Positions 1 to 7,939 of a stretch of 64,000 nt of DNA are shown here, in pieces. A program made the position numbers and the translations under genes. Numbering within the stretch: position 1 is the first letter of the stretch; each line of letters begins with the position of its first letter. The notes under the pieces are model-generated. The model saw nothing but the letters and a program-made list of their open reading frames with translations. It was not told the DNA's origin and made no database searches. Source of the stretch: Thermomonas sp. (GTDB taxonomy: Bacteria; Pseudomonadota; Gammaproteobacteria; Xanthomonadales; Xanthomonadaceae); contig NZ_JAQSDO010000012.1 in assembly GCF_029945965.1 (NCBI RefSeq), forward strand, positions 1 through 64,000, read 5' to 3'.

Positions 1-211
1 CACTTCTGCTCAAGCGAGCCGCACATCATACAAGCTTTTTGCCTTCCGTCAATACTTCAACTTGAAGAATTTTCGGCCTGCTGCAGGTTCCGGCTGGGCC
101 GTTGCTGGGCAGGGCGCGAATGATGCACGAGCAATCCAACTGGCGGAAGTCTTGTGCCTTGACGCGATCCGTGCTGCGCGCGATGGTGCGCCGTCCCCGA
201 GGAGTCTTCCC

Positions 212-658
212 ATGCGAAAACCCATCCTGCTGCTGCTTGTGATCTGCTCACTCTCCGCCTGTGCCAGCGCGCACAGCCCATGGGTGGAACTGGGCGGACA
301 TCGCTACACCATTGAAATCGCCGACGATGATGCCGAGCGGGCGCGCGGCCTGATGTTCAGGGATACGATGGAGGCCGACCGCGGCATGCTGTTCATCCAT
401 GATCGCCAGGAGCCGCAGGCGTACTGGATGAAGAACACCAAGATCGCGCTCGATATCCTCTACTTCGACGACACCCGTAAACTGGTGTCGCAACAACGCG
501 ACGTCCCGCCATGTTCGCTAGGCGATTCCTGCCCGCCCTATCCGAGCGACGCACCCGCACGCTACGTGCTGGAGCTCAATGCCGGAGAAGCGGCGCAACT
601 CAAGCTGGAAAACGGCGCGCAGATGACGTTCGGTCCCGGCATCCCCGAAGTCAAGTGA
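212..658 (+). CDS. DUF192 family lipoprotein
   Basis: This encodes a 148-residue DUF192 protein. I chose the ATG at 212 over the upstream in-frame ATG at 62 because it has a GAGGAG ribosome site just ahead and begins directly with a signal peptide. The signal peptide ends in a lipobox (L14-S15-A16-C17), so the mature protein is probably a lipoprotein. The body carries family hallmarks: the ERARGLMFR stretch and the AYWMKNTKIALDILY stretch. DUF192 proteins are small envelope or secreted domains without an established activity. The gene runs convergent to the rubredoxin gene, 17 bases apart. The family call is firm and the function is unknown. Confidence 0.85.
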   Translation: MRKPILLLLVICSLSACASAHSPWVELGGHRYTIEIADDDAERARGLMFRDTMEADRGMLFIHDRQEPQAYWMKNTKIALDILYFDDTRKLVSQQRDVPPCSLGDSCPPYPSDAPARYVLELNAGEAAQLKLENGAQMTFGPGIPEVK

Positions 659-675
659 TGCACACGCAACAAGCG

Positions 676-867
676 TCAGCCCATCAGCTCGAAATCGTCC
701 TTGCTTACGCCGCAGTCGGGGCAGGTCCAGGTATCGGGCACGTCTTCCCAGCGCGTGCCGGGCTCGATGCCGTCTTCGGGCAAGCCCAGTGCTTCGTCAT
801 AGATGAAACCGCAAACCACGCACATCCAGGTGCGGTAGGCGATGGCGGGAGCGGCGGGATCGGACAT
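676..867 (-). CDS. Rubredoxin
   Basis: This encodes a 63-residue rubredoxin, a one-iron electron carrier. The two knuckles that bind Fe(Cys)4 are plain: C-V-V-C-G at residues 16-20 and C-P-D-C-G at 49-53, with the conserved Y-D and G-T-W-E-D-V-P stretch between them. The length is typical for a single-domain bacterial rubredoxin. Two ATG codons lie back to back (868-870 and 865-867), so the start could be one residue longer. It is divergent from thiE, with 64 bases between the starts. The electron partner cannot be told from the context. Rubredoxins of this type often serve alkane hydroxylases or stress reductases, none of which is nearby. Confidence 0.93.
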   Translation of the reverse strand: MSDPAAPAIAYRTWMCVVCGFIYDEALGLPEDGIEPGTRWEDVPDTWTCPDCGVSKDDFELMG

Positions 868-931
868 CATGGGTGCAGCGTTGGTGGACGAGCCGCCATT
901 GTCCCATACGCGCCCGGCAGCTGAAGCCACG

Positions 932-1582
932 ATGCGTGCGCAGCGGTTGCAGCGTGGCCTGTACCTGATCACGCCGGATGATCGCGATCCGCTGCGCCTG
1001 TTCGAACGCACCAAGCCGCTGCTGCCGCATGCGTCCTGCCTGCAGTTGCGCAGCAAGGTGATGGATGCCGCCAGTTTGCTGGATGCAGGCTCACGTTTGC
1101 GTGATGCGTGTGCCGCAGCCGGCGTCAAATTTATTGTCAACGACGATGCAAACCTCGCACATGCACTCGGCGCCGATGGCGTTCACCTGGGCGAGCACGA
1201 TGGCGCCATAGCGGATGCGCGACGCCTGCTGGGCGACACTGCGATCATCGGCGCGTCCTGCTACGACGACCTTGCGCGCGCGCGCGCTGCTGTTTCAGCA
1301 GGCGCGGACTATGTCGCCTTCGGCGCGTTTTTCCCTTCGTCGACCAAATCAGCTGCGCGACGCGCCAGCCTCGACCTGCTGCGTGCCAGCACGTACTTGC
1401 AGGTACCACGGGTGGCGATTGGCGGCATCACCCCTGACAATGCGAGGTCAGTCATTGCGGCGGGTGCCAACCTGGTCGCGGCGATCAGCGGCGTGTTCGA
1501 TGCGCCCGATCCCGTTGCTGCTGCCCGTTCCTACCTTTCCTGCTTCGAAGACCCAACAGAAGACCCCACACATGAATCATGA
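932..1582 (+). CDS. thiE: Thiamine-phosphate synthase
   Basis: ThiE joins HMP-pyrophosphate and the thiazole phosphate to give thiamine phosphate in the cytosol. The protein is 216 residues, normal for the family. Recognised motifs are Q-L-R-S-K near residue 38, the F-I-V-N-D-D substrate/Mg site, G-V-H-L-G, the G-A-S-C-Y and [13 protein letters not shown] phosphate-binding segment, and V-A-I-G-G-I-T. The ATG at 932 starts the first beta strand; a longer in-frame start at 842 would add residues unlike ThiE. The gene ends 11 bases inside hemL, so the two are probably co-translated. The other thiamine gene here is thiC at 20.5 kb, under a riboswitch; no riboswitch is seen ahead of thiE. Confidence 0.95.
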   Translation: MRAQRLQRGLYLITPDDRDPLRLFERTKPLLPHASCLQLRSKVMDAASLLDAGSRLRDACAAAGVKFIVNDDANLAHALGADGVHLGEHDGAIADARRLLGDTAIIGASCYDDLARARAAVSAGADYVAFGAFFPSSTKSAARRASLDLLRASTYLQVPRVAIGGITPDNARSVIAAGANLVAAISGVFDAPDPVAAARSYLSCFEDPTEDPTHES

Positions 1583-2855
1583 CCGCTCCCACGACCTGTT
1601 CACCCGCGCCCAGGCATTGATGCCCGGCGGCGTCAATTCACCGGTGCGCGCCTTCAAGTCGGTAGGCGGGGAGCCCTTTTTCGTACAGCGCGCCGACGGC
1701 CCGTATCTGTTCGATGTCGATGGCAACCGCTACATCGACTACGTGGGTTCATGGGGTCCGATGATCGTTGGCCACAACCATCCGCAAGTACTCGACGCCG
1801 TCATCCGCACCGCGCGCGATGGCCTGTCGTTTGGTGTGCCGAACCCGCTGGAAGTCACCATGGCCGAGACCATCAAGCGGCTGGTACCTAGCTGCGAGAT
1901 GGTGCGGATGGTCAATTCCGGCACCGAGGCCACGTTGTCAGCCATTCGCTTGGCCCGCGGCGCCACTGGTCGCAGCCGCATCGTGAAATTCGAAGGCTGC
2001 TACCACGGTCATGGCGACAGCTTCCTGGTAAAGGCCGGCAGCGGCGCGCTGACGCTCGGCGTACCGACTTCGCCCGGCGTGCCCAAGGCGCTAGCGGACC
2101 TGACGCTCACGCTGACCTACAACGATTTCGATGCGACGACTGCGCTGTTTGACGAATGCGGAAGCGACATCGCTTGCCTGATCGTCGAGCCCGTGGTCGG
2201 CAATGCCAACTGCCTGCCGCCGCGCAATGGCTTCCTGCAGCATTTGCGCGCGCTGTGCTCGGCGCATGCCGCGCTGCTGATCTTCGACGAAGTGATGACC
2301 GGTTTCCGCGTCGCGCTCGGTGGCGCCCAAGCACGTTACGGGGTGAAGCCGGACCTGAGCACGTTCGGCAAGATCATCGGCGGCGGCATGCCAGTGGGTG
2401 CCTACGGCGGCCGCGCCGAGTTGATGCGGCAGATCGCACCCACGGGGCCGATCTACCAGGCCGGCACGCTGAGCGGCAACCCGGTGGCGATGGCCGCTGG
2501 CCTGGCCATGCTCGATCTCATCCAGGTACCGGGCTTTTACGAGGATCTGGAACGCCGCACGCACGCATTGTGCGATGGGCTCGAAGCCGCGGCGCATGAT
2601 GCGGGCATCGCCTTCACCACGCAGCGAATTGGCGGCATGTTCGGCATGTTCTTCAGCAATGAGACCGTCGACACCTACGCACAGGCGATGGCTTGCGACA
2701 GCGCCGCATTCAACCGCTTCTTCCACGCGATGCTGGAACGTGGCGTATATCTGGGGCCTTCTGCATTCGAGGCCGGGTTCATGTCCAGCGCGCACGACGA
2801 CGACGTGATCGCGCAGACGATCGAAGCGGCACGCACGTCATTCGCGACTTTGTGA
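1572..2855 (+). CDS. hemL: Glutamate-1-semialdehyde 2,1-aminomutase
   Basis: HemL converts glutamate-1-semialdehyde to 5-aminolevulinate in the C5 route to haem. It is 427 residues, the usual length. It shows the class-III aminotransferase fold: N-S-G-T-E-A for the PLP phosphate (residues 115-120), Y-H-G-H-G-D (144-149), the I-F-D-E-V aspartate pair near 237-241, and the Schiff-base lysine K267 in T-F-G-K-I-I-G-G-G. The N-terminal [12 protein letters not shown] stretch is specific to HemL and separates it from acetylornithine aminotransferases. The start codon overlaps the end of thiE by 11 bases, which indicates co-translation. The ion-channel gene follows after 6 bases. Confidence 0.97.
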   Translation: MNHDRSHDLFTRAQALMPGGVNSPVRAFKSVGGEPFFVQRADGPYLFDVDGNRYIDYVGSWGPMIVGHNHPQVLDAVIRTARDGLSFGVPNPLEVTMAETIKRLVPSCEMVRMVNSGTEATLSAIRLARGATGRSRIVKFEGCYHGHGDSFLVKAGSGALTLGVPTSPGVPKALADLTLTLTYNDFDATTALFDECGSDIACLIVEPVVGNANCLPPRNGFLQHLRALCSAHAALLIFDEVMTGFRVALGGAQARYGVKPDLSTFGKIIGGGMPVGAYGGRAELMRQIAPTGPIYQAGTLSGNPVAMAAGLAMLDLIQVPGFYEDLERRTHALCDGLEAAAHDAGIAFTTQRIGGMFGMFFSNETVDTYAQAMACDSAAFNRFFHAMLERGVYLGPSAFEAGFMSSAHDDDVIAQTIEAARTSFATL

Positions 2856-2861
2856 CGCGGC

Positions 2862-3764
2862 ATGTCTGAGACGCACGGACGCCAAGATCCGGATGCGCCA
2901 GCCGGGGAAGAACGCCCATTGCTGGAACGTAACCACGAGCCGGCAACCACATCCGGTGCGCGCTATCGCTGGTACCTGCGGATCTTCCATCATGACAAGG
3001 CGGATGAACGCAATTTCGACCTGTGGCTGATCGTTGCGATCATCGCTAGTGTCGTCGTAGTGATGCTGGACAGCGTGGAATTCATCAAGCTTCGGTGGCA
3101 TTCGCAGCTCTATCTGGCTGAGTGGTTCTTCACTTTGCTGTTCACGGTCGAGTACGCCGTGCGCTTGTGGGTCGTCAAGCGCCCGCTACGCTATATCACC
3201 AGCTTCTACGGCATCATCGATCTGTTCGCTATCGTGCCGACGTTCCTGTCGTTGCTGTTCCCGGCCAGCGCCTCGCTGGCGGTGGTGCGGATCCTGCGCA
3301 TGCTGCGCATCTTCCGCATCCTGAAACTCGCCGAATACTCCAGCGAAGCCGGTGTACTGGTGCAGGCATTGCTGCGCGCACGCCGCAAAATCCTGGTGTT
3401 CGTGGCTACCTTGCTGACGATTACCGTAGTATTCGGCGCGCTGATGTACGTCATCGAAGGACCGGAACACGGCTATACCAGTATCCCCACTGGTATGTAC
3501 TGGGCAGTGGTGACCATGGCGACAGTGGGCTTCGGCGACATCGCCCCTGGCACGGCGCTGGGGCGTTTCATAACATCCGTGCTCATCATCATCGGTTACA
3601 GCATTATCGCAGTGCCGACCGGTATCTACACCGCCGAGCTGGCTCGAAGCCTGCAGCCAAAGCGCCACAGCGTGCGATGTAGCGAGTGCGGGTTGATCGA
3701 CCATGAATCCGACGCCTGGCATTGCCGTAAATGCGGGCGCAGCCTACCGGAAGCCAAAGAATGA
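2862..3764 (+). CDS. Six-TM voltage-gated-type potassium channel with C-terminal zinc ribbon
   Basis: This is a 300-residue inner-membrane cation channel of the Ion_trans family. About six membrane segments lie between residues 52 and 258. The S4-like helix carries regularly spaced arginines (R143, R146, R149, R152), and the pore has the potassium selectivity filter T-V-G-F-G-D at 221-226. After the last helix comes a short cytoplasmic tail with two cysteine pairs (C273/C276 and C288/C291), which looks like a zinc ribbon. The usual calmodulin-like, cNMP or RCK domains are absent. The stop codon overlaps the next gene's start as ATGA, so it is translationally coupled to the methionine-pathway gene. 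The gating signal is unknown. Confidence 0.88.
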   Translation: MSETHGRQDPDAPAGEERPLLERNHEPATTSGARYRWYLRIFHHDKADERNFDLWLIVAIIASVVVVMLDSVEFIKLRWHSQLYLAEWFFTLLFTVEYAVRLWVVKRPLRYITSFYGIIDLFAIVPTFLSLLFPASASLAVVRILRMLRIFRILKLAEYSSEAGVLVQALLRARRKILVFVATLLTITVVFGALMYVIEGPEHGYTSIPTGMYWAVVTMATVGFGDIAPGTALGRFITSVLIIIGYSIIAVPTGIYTAELARSLQPKRHSVRCSECGLIDHESDAWHCRKCGRSLPEAKE

Positions 3765-4897
3765 ATACGCCCCACAATCTCCGTCCCGGCACAGTCGCCG
3801 TGCACATCGGCAACGAAGTCGATCCTGCAACGGGCGCAGTGGCGCCACCGATCCAGCTGGCCACCACGTTTCGCCACGGCGCAGATGGCGAGCGATTGAA
3901 CGGTTACGAATACCAGCGCGAGGGCAATCCGACCAACGATCGCTTGCGTGAGGCAATCGCCGCACTCGAAGGTGCACGGACAGCACTGACCTTTGCATCG
4001 GGAATGGCCGCCATCAGTGGCTTGTTTGAAAGCTTGCCAACGCCGGCACGGGTCGTGATGCCGAACGACTGTTACGTCGGATTGCAGATCTACGCTGCTG
4101 AATTCCTGCCCGCACGCAGCATCACTGTGGCGCGCGTAGACATGACCGACCTGCACGCCGTACGCAGTGCGTGCGCCGGAGGCGTGGATCTGTTGTGGAT
4201 CGAGACGCCATCCAATCCACTGATGCGAATCAGCGACATTGCGGCACTTTCCGAGATCGGGCACGCGCATGGCGCGCTGGTGGCCTGCGACAACACCTTC
4301 GCCACGCCGTTGCTGACCCGGCCGCTGGAACATGGCGCCGATATCGTCATGCACTCGACTACCAAGTATTTCGGTGGTCATAGCGATGTGCTCGGTGGCG
4401 CGTTGGCGTTCGTCCGGGACGACGACTTCGCCAAACTCGTCGCCCATCGTCTGCACATCACCGGCGCAGTGCTCGCCCCGTTCAGCGCATGGCTGACCTT
4501 GCGCGGCTGCCGCTCGCTGTCGGCGCGGATGGCGATGCATTGCGCGAATGCACGCAAGATCGTCGACTTCCTCGCCAACCATCCGGCGATCGAGCGCGTG
4601 AACTACCCGGGGATTGCATCGCATCCCGGCCATGAGGTGGCGGCGCGGCAGATGCGCAACTTCGGCGCAATGCTCAGCATCCAATTGGTCGGTGGGCGCG
4701 AGTCCGCGCTGGCCATGGCAGGCAAGCTGCGCATCTTCACCAATGCCACCTCGCTGGGCGGCTGCGAATCACTGATCGAGCATCGCGCTTCGGTTGAAGG
4801 TCCGAATCCCAGTTCGCCGCAGAATTTGTTGCGGATTTCGGTGGGGCTGGAAGACGTTGACGACCTGATCGAAGACCTGGCACAGGCGCTGAACTGA
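3761..4897 (+). CDS. metB: Cystathionine gamma-synthase / trans-sulfuration PLP enzyme
   Basis: This 378-residue enzyme is a Cys/Met-metabolism PLP protein. It probably joins cysteine to an acylated homoserine to make cystathionine for methionine synthesis. The PLP lysine is K202 in S-T-T-K-Y-F-G-G-H, the cofactor aspartate is in A-C-D-N-T-F, and the N-terminal Y-x-R-x-x-N-P-T motif is at residues 51-58. The start at 3761 gives an ATGA overlap with the channel stop and begins exactly at the conserved N-terminus; a start at 3731 would overlap the channel further. Paralogues (MetB, MetC, MetZ, MGL) are hard to separate by sequence, so the exact substrate is inferred. It is convergent with argD, 6 bases apart. 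Confidence 0.82.
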   Translation: MNTPHNLRPGTVAVHIGNEVDPATGAVAPPIQLATTFRHGADGERLNGYEYQREGNPTNDRLREAIAALEGARTALTFASGMAAISGLFESLPTPARVVMPNDCYVGLQIYAAEFLPARSITVARVDMTDLHAVRSACAGGVDLLWIETPSNPLMRISDIAALSEIGHAHGALVACDNTFATPLLTRPLEHGADIVMHSTTKYFGGHSDVLGGALAFVRDDDFAKLVAHRLHITGAVLAPFSAWLTLRGCRSLSARMAMHCANARKIVDFLANHPAIERVNYPGIASHPGHEVAARQMRNFGAMLSIQLVGGRESALAMAGKLRIFTNATSLGGCESLIEHRASVEGPNPSSPQNLLRISVGLEDVDDLIEDLAQALN

Positions 4898-4903
4898 GCC
4901 AGC

Positions 4904-6142
4904 TCAGGCAGCGCGCGCGAACGACTCCAGCGCGAGACGTAATCGCGCCAATCCGTCCGCGACTTCCTCGTCACTGATATTCAACGGTGGCACCAAGCGC
5001 AGGACATCGGGGCCGGCCTGCAGCAACAGCAGGCCGTTTACGGCGGCGTGATCGAGGATCTCGCCGGCACGCCCGGCAAACACTGGCTTGAGCACCGCGC
5101 CGAGTATCAGGCCTCGCCCACGAACCTGATCGAACAATCCCACTGAAGCGTCGATTTTGGCCACGCCATCGCGCAATGCCTGCGATTGCGTGGCCACGTT
5201 CGCGGCGATGTCATCCGAAGCCAGTTTGCGCAGCGCAACCCGCGCCACTGCCGCCGCCAATGGATTGCCACCGAAGGTGGTGCCATGCGCACCGAACTGC
5301 ATGACCTGCCCGACCTTCGGTCCGGCCAGCATCGCGCCAATCGGAAAACCGCCGCCGAGTGCCTTGGCCAGGGTGACGATGTCGGGTGTCACGTCGTCCT
5401 GCCAATGCGCGAACAGCGTGCCGCTACGGCCCATGCCGCATTGGATTTCGTCCAGTACCAGCAGCGCATCATGCGTATCGCACAAAGCGCGCACGCCAGC
5501 CAGGAAACCGGGCGCGGCCGGCATTACCCCGCCTTCGCCCTGCACAGGTTCCAGCATCACCGCGGCCACATCGCCCGTCGCCATCGCGACAGCCAGCGCA
5601 TCAAGATCGTTGAAGTCGACATAACGGAAGCCGCCCGGCAAGGGCTCGTAGCCTTCCTGGTATTTGGGCTGCGCGGTCGCAGTGACCGTGGCCAGGGTCC
5701 GGCCATGGAAGCTGCCACGGAAGGTGACGATGACGCGTCGATCAGGTGCGCGCCCTTGCGCCGCGGCCCACTTTCGCACCAGCTTGATCGCCGCTTCGTT
5801 GGCTTCGGCGCCGGAATTGCACAGGAACGCGCGCTCGGCGAAACGCGAGGCCGTCACCAGTTCCTGCGCAAGCCGTAGTGGTGGCTCGCTGTAAAAAACA
5901 TTACTGGTATGCCACAGCATGTTCGCCTGCGCGGTCAGCGTCGCGACCAGGTCTGGATCGCAATGGCCAAGGCTGCATACGGCGATGCCGGCACTGAAAT
6001 CCACATAGTCGCGCCCTTGCGAATCCCACAATCGCGCGCCTTGCCCGCGCTCCAGGATGAGCTCGCGCGGCCGGTAGACCGGCAAATAGTAGTCACGGCC
6101 AAGGGCGAGGAGGTTCGCGGAATCGGAACGGGCTTCGGACAT
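4904..6142 (-). CDS. argD: Acetylornithine/succinylornithine aminotransferase family
   Basis: This 412-residue class-III PLP aminotransferase is most like acetylornithine aminotransferase, which transaminates N-acetyl-glutamate semialdehyde in arginine synthesis. Visible motifs are F-S-A-G-I-A-V (49-55), C-N-S-G-A-E-A-N-E-A-A-I-K (108-120), S-F-H-G-R-T (144-149), the L-D-E-I-Q-C-G aspartate at 230-236, and the PLP lysine K260 in L-A-K-A-L-G-G-G-F-P-I-G-A. ArgD and AstC share these motifs. There are no arg or ast genes next to it, so the pathway is assigned by family only. It ends 6 bases from metB (convergent), and the DUF350 gene lies 14 bases upstream on the same strand. Confidence 0.85.
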   Translation of the reverse strand: MSEARSDSANLLALGRDYYLPVYRPRELILERGQGARLWDSQGRDYVDFSAGIAVCSLGHCDPDLVATLTAQANMLWHTSNVFYSEPPLRLAQELVTASRFAERAFLCNSGAEANEAAIKLVRKWAAAQGRAPDRRVIVTFRGSFHGRTLATVTATAQPKYQEGYEPLPGGFRYVDFNDLDALAVAMATGDVAAVMLEPVQGEGGVMPAAPGFLAGVRALCDTHDALLVLDEIQCGMGRSGTLFAHWQDDVTPDIVTLAKALGGGFPIGAMLAGPKVGQVMQFGAHGTTFGGNPLAAAVARVALRKLASDDIAANVATQSQALRDGVAKIDASVGLFDQVRGRGLILGAVLKPVFAGRAGEILDHAAVNGLLLLQAGPDVLRLVPPLNISDEEVADGLARLRLALESFARAA

Positions 6143-6156
6143 GGTAGCGGGCTGGG

Positions 6157-6555
6157 TCAGTAGTTCATTGCGGCGGAATTCACCAAACCCACGCTAATGT
6201 GGATCGCCGCGGCCAATACCGCAGCCGCCATTTCGCCGCGGTTGATGCGCTTGGTGAAATTCTTCAGCAGCAACGCGACCCCGGCATACGCGGCCAACTG
6301 CGCGACAAGCGCGATGAATGCCCATGCCGCCACATCCAGCAATCCATTGGCGATCCGCAATGCACCAGCCAGCGGTAAGGCAAAACCCAGCAGTGCGCCA
6401 GCCAGCACCACCGCGGCCGGCAGGTTGTCCCCACGAATCAGGGTGATCTCCCGATGTGGCGTCACGTAGAGGTAAAGCACCATGTAGAGCAGCATGAAGC
6501 CCAGGCCCATGCCGAAATAGAGTGCGAAGTCCGATAGTGCTTGCGTGTATTGCAT
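6157..6555 (-). CDS. DUF350 integral membrane protein
   Basis: This 132-residue protein is almost entirely hydrophobic, with four predicted membrane helices, and belongs to DUF350. Identifying features are the Y-F-G-M-G-L-G-F helix, a polar loop H-R-E-I-T-L-I-R-G-D-N-L-P-A-A-V-V near residues 33-49, and a terminal helix with I-H-I-S-V-G-L-V-N-S-A-A. I chose the ATG at 6555 because it has GGAG eight bases upstream; the longer in-frame start at 6612 overlaps gloA and adds non-family residues. DUF350 proteins are often found with potassium efflux or glutathionylspermidine-synthase-like genes, which are not next to this one. The function is unknown. Confidence 0.85.
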   Translation of the reverse strand: MQYTQALSDFALYFGMGLGFMLLYMVLYLYVTPHREITLIRGDNLPAAVVLAGALLGFALPLAGALRIANGLLDVAAWAFIALVAQLAAYAGVALLLKNFTKRINRGEMAAAVLAAAIHISVGLVNSAAMNY

Positions 6556-6578
6556 TGGGGTCTCCGGTGTTGGTCCGT

Positions 6579-7010
6579 TCACCACGCGCCCGTGTTCGGC
6601 ATCGAGGCCCACGGCTCGACGGGCGGCAAAGTGCCTTCCTGCAGCAGTTCGACCGAGATCAGGTCGGGCGAGCGCACGAAGGCCATGTGCCCGTCGCGCG
6701 GCGGGCGGTTGATGGTGTAGCCCATCGCCTGCAGGTGCGCGCAGGTGTCGTAGATGTTTCCGACGCGGAATGCCAGGTGGCCGAAGTTGCGCGCGCTGCC
6801 GTAGTCCTCGGTGTTGCCATCCGCATCCGGCCAGTTCCAGGTCAGTTCGATCTCCGCGTCGGGACTATCGGGCGCGGCCAGAAAGATCAGGCTGAATTTG
6901 CCTTGCGGATAGTCATCGCGCCGCTTGAGCTGCAGCCCGAGGCCTTCGCAGAAGAAGCGTAGCGAGGCATCGACATCGCGGATGCGGATCATGGTGTGCA
7001 GATATTTCAT
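6579..7010 (-). CDS. gloA: Lactoylglutathione lyase (glyoxalase I)
   Basis: This 143-residue glyoxalase I isomerises the methylglyoxal-glutathione hemithioacetal to S-lactoylglutathione in the cytosol. The metal ligands of the E. coli-type enzyme can be placed: H5 in L-H-T-M-I-R-I, E55 in I-E-L-T, H78 in G-H-L-A-F-R-V and E121 in S-V-E-L-L-Q. The length matches the short bacterial class, usually nickel-dependent. It lies 23 bases upstream of the DUF350 gene on the same strand, so the two may be co-transcribed. The SDR gene lies upstream, 49 bases away. Confidence 0.94.
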   Translation of the reverse strand: MKYLHTMIRIRDVDASLRFFCEGLGLQLKRRDDYPQGKFSLIFLAAPDSPDAEIELTWNWPDADGNTEDYGSARNFGHLAFRVGNIYDTCAHLQAMGYTINRPPRDGHMAFVRSPDLISVELLQEGTLPPVEPWASMPNTGAW

Positions 7011-7059
7011 CTTGGCTCCGAACTGAACGGTGGCGATTTAATTGTCATTCGAGACGAGC

Positions 7060-7878
7060 TCAGTCCAAAAACAGATCCGGGTATAACGGTTGCGAAGGAT
7101 CCACCGCATAGCCGGACAGATCGGTAATGCCAGCTGCGGCTAGCACTTCATCGTCGATGAGGAACTCGCCGCCGGAGCCCGCAGCAGGCCGCGTCAACAC
7201 AGCATGCGCGGCATCGCCCACGATCGCCGGCGAACGCCCGTTACCGGGGCTGACACCGGGAATCATGTTCAGTGCATCGGTGGCAATTAGCGTGCGCGGC
7301 CATAACCCATTCACCGCCACGCCTTGCGGGCCGAATTCGGCGGCAAGGCCCAGCGTCACGAAACTCATGCCCATCTTCGCCAGCGTGTAGCCGGTGTGCG
7401 GCGCCCACCATTTCGGATCCAGCGACGGCGGCGGGCACAGCGTCAGGATGTGCGGGTTCGGGGCTTCCAGCAGATGTGGCAGGCAGGCCTGCGCGCACAG
7501 GAAACTGCCGCGCGCATTGACTTGTTGCATCAGGTCGAAGCGCTTCATCGGCGTGTCCAGCGTGCCGCGCAGCCAGATCGCGCTGGCGTTGTTGACCAGG
7601 ATGTCGATGCCGCCGAACACGTCCACGGTCGCCGCCATCGCCGCGCGCACCTGCTCTTCCTCGCGGATGTCGCATTGGAGTGGCAACGCGCGTCCGCCCG
7701 CAGCCTGGATCTCTGCGGCTGCGGTATGGATGGTGCCGGGCAGCTTCGGGTTGGCGACCGCGGATTTCGCGACGACAGCGATGTTGGCGCCATCGCGCGC
7801 GGCGCGAAGTGCAATCGCGAGGCCAATGCCGCGCGAAGCACCAGTGATGAACAGGGTCTTGCCGGCAAGACTGGCCAT
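7060..7878 (-). CDS. SDR family oxidoreductase, HSDL2-like
   Basis: This 272-residue short-chain dehydrogenase has the Rossmann motif T-G-A-S-R-G-I-G near residues 11-18, the N-N-A-S motif, and the active-site Y-T-L-A-K-M-G. The run C-P-P-P-S-L-D-P-K-W-W, in place of the usual catalytic-serine region, is characteristic of the HSDL2 subgroup. NAD(P)-dependent carbonyl reduction or alcohol oxidation is expected; the substrate is unknown, possibly an acyl or steroid-like compound by analogy with HSDL2. The ATG at 7878 starts two residues before the L-A-G-K-T beta strand. The gene is divergent from the DedA fusion gene with 61 bases between. Confidence 0.86.
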   Translation of the reverse strand: MASLAGKTLFITGASRGIGLAIALRAARDGANIAVVAKSAVANPKLPGTIHTAAAEIQAAGGRALPLQCDIREEEQVRAAMAATVDVFGGIDILVNNASAIWLRGTLDTPMKRFDLMQQVNARGSFLCAQACLPHLLEAPNPHILTLCPPPSLDPKWWAPHTGYTLAKMGMSFVTLGLAAEFGPQGVAVNGLWPRTLIATDALNMIPGVSPGNGRSPAIVGDAAHAVLTRPAAGSGGEFLIDDEVLAAAGITDLSGYAVDPSQPLYPDLFLD

Positions 7879-7926
7879 GGCGCGGTTCCTTGGATGCGAG
7901 GTAAACCCAGTGTAAGGGCCACTGCC

Positions 7927-7932
7927 TATAAT
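7927..7932 (+). promoter_or_regulatory. Perfect -10 box (TATAAT) 7 bases before the DedA-fusion start
   Basis: The hexamer matches the sigma70 -10 consensus exactly and ends only seven bases before the ATG at 7940. Transcription would therefore begin at or next to the start codon, giving a leaderless mRNA. No clear -35 box or ribosome site is visible upstream. Confidence 0.5.
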
Positions 7933-7939
7933 CCGGGCC

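Noticed and set aside
55..67. Palindrome CTTCAACTTGAAG near the window start
   Set aside because: Short, imperfectly placed and with no partner gene in the window; likely chance. The first 211 bases show no gene I can support.
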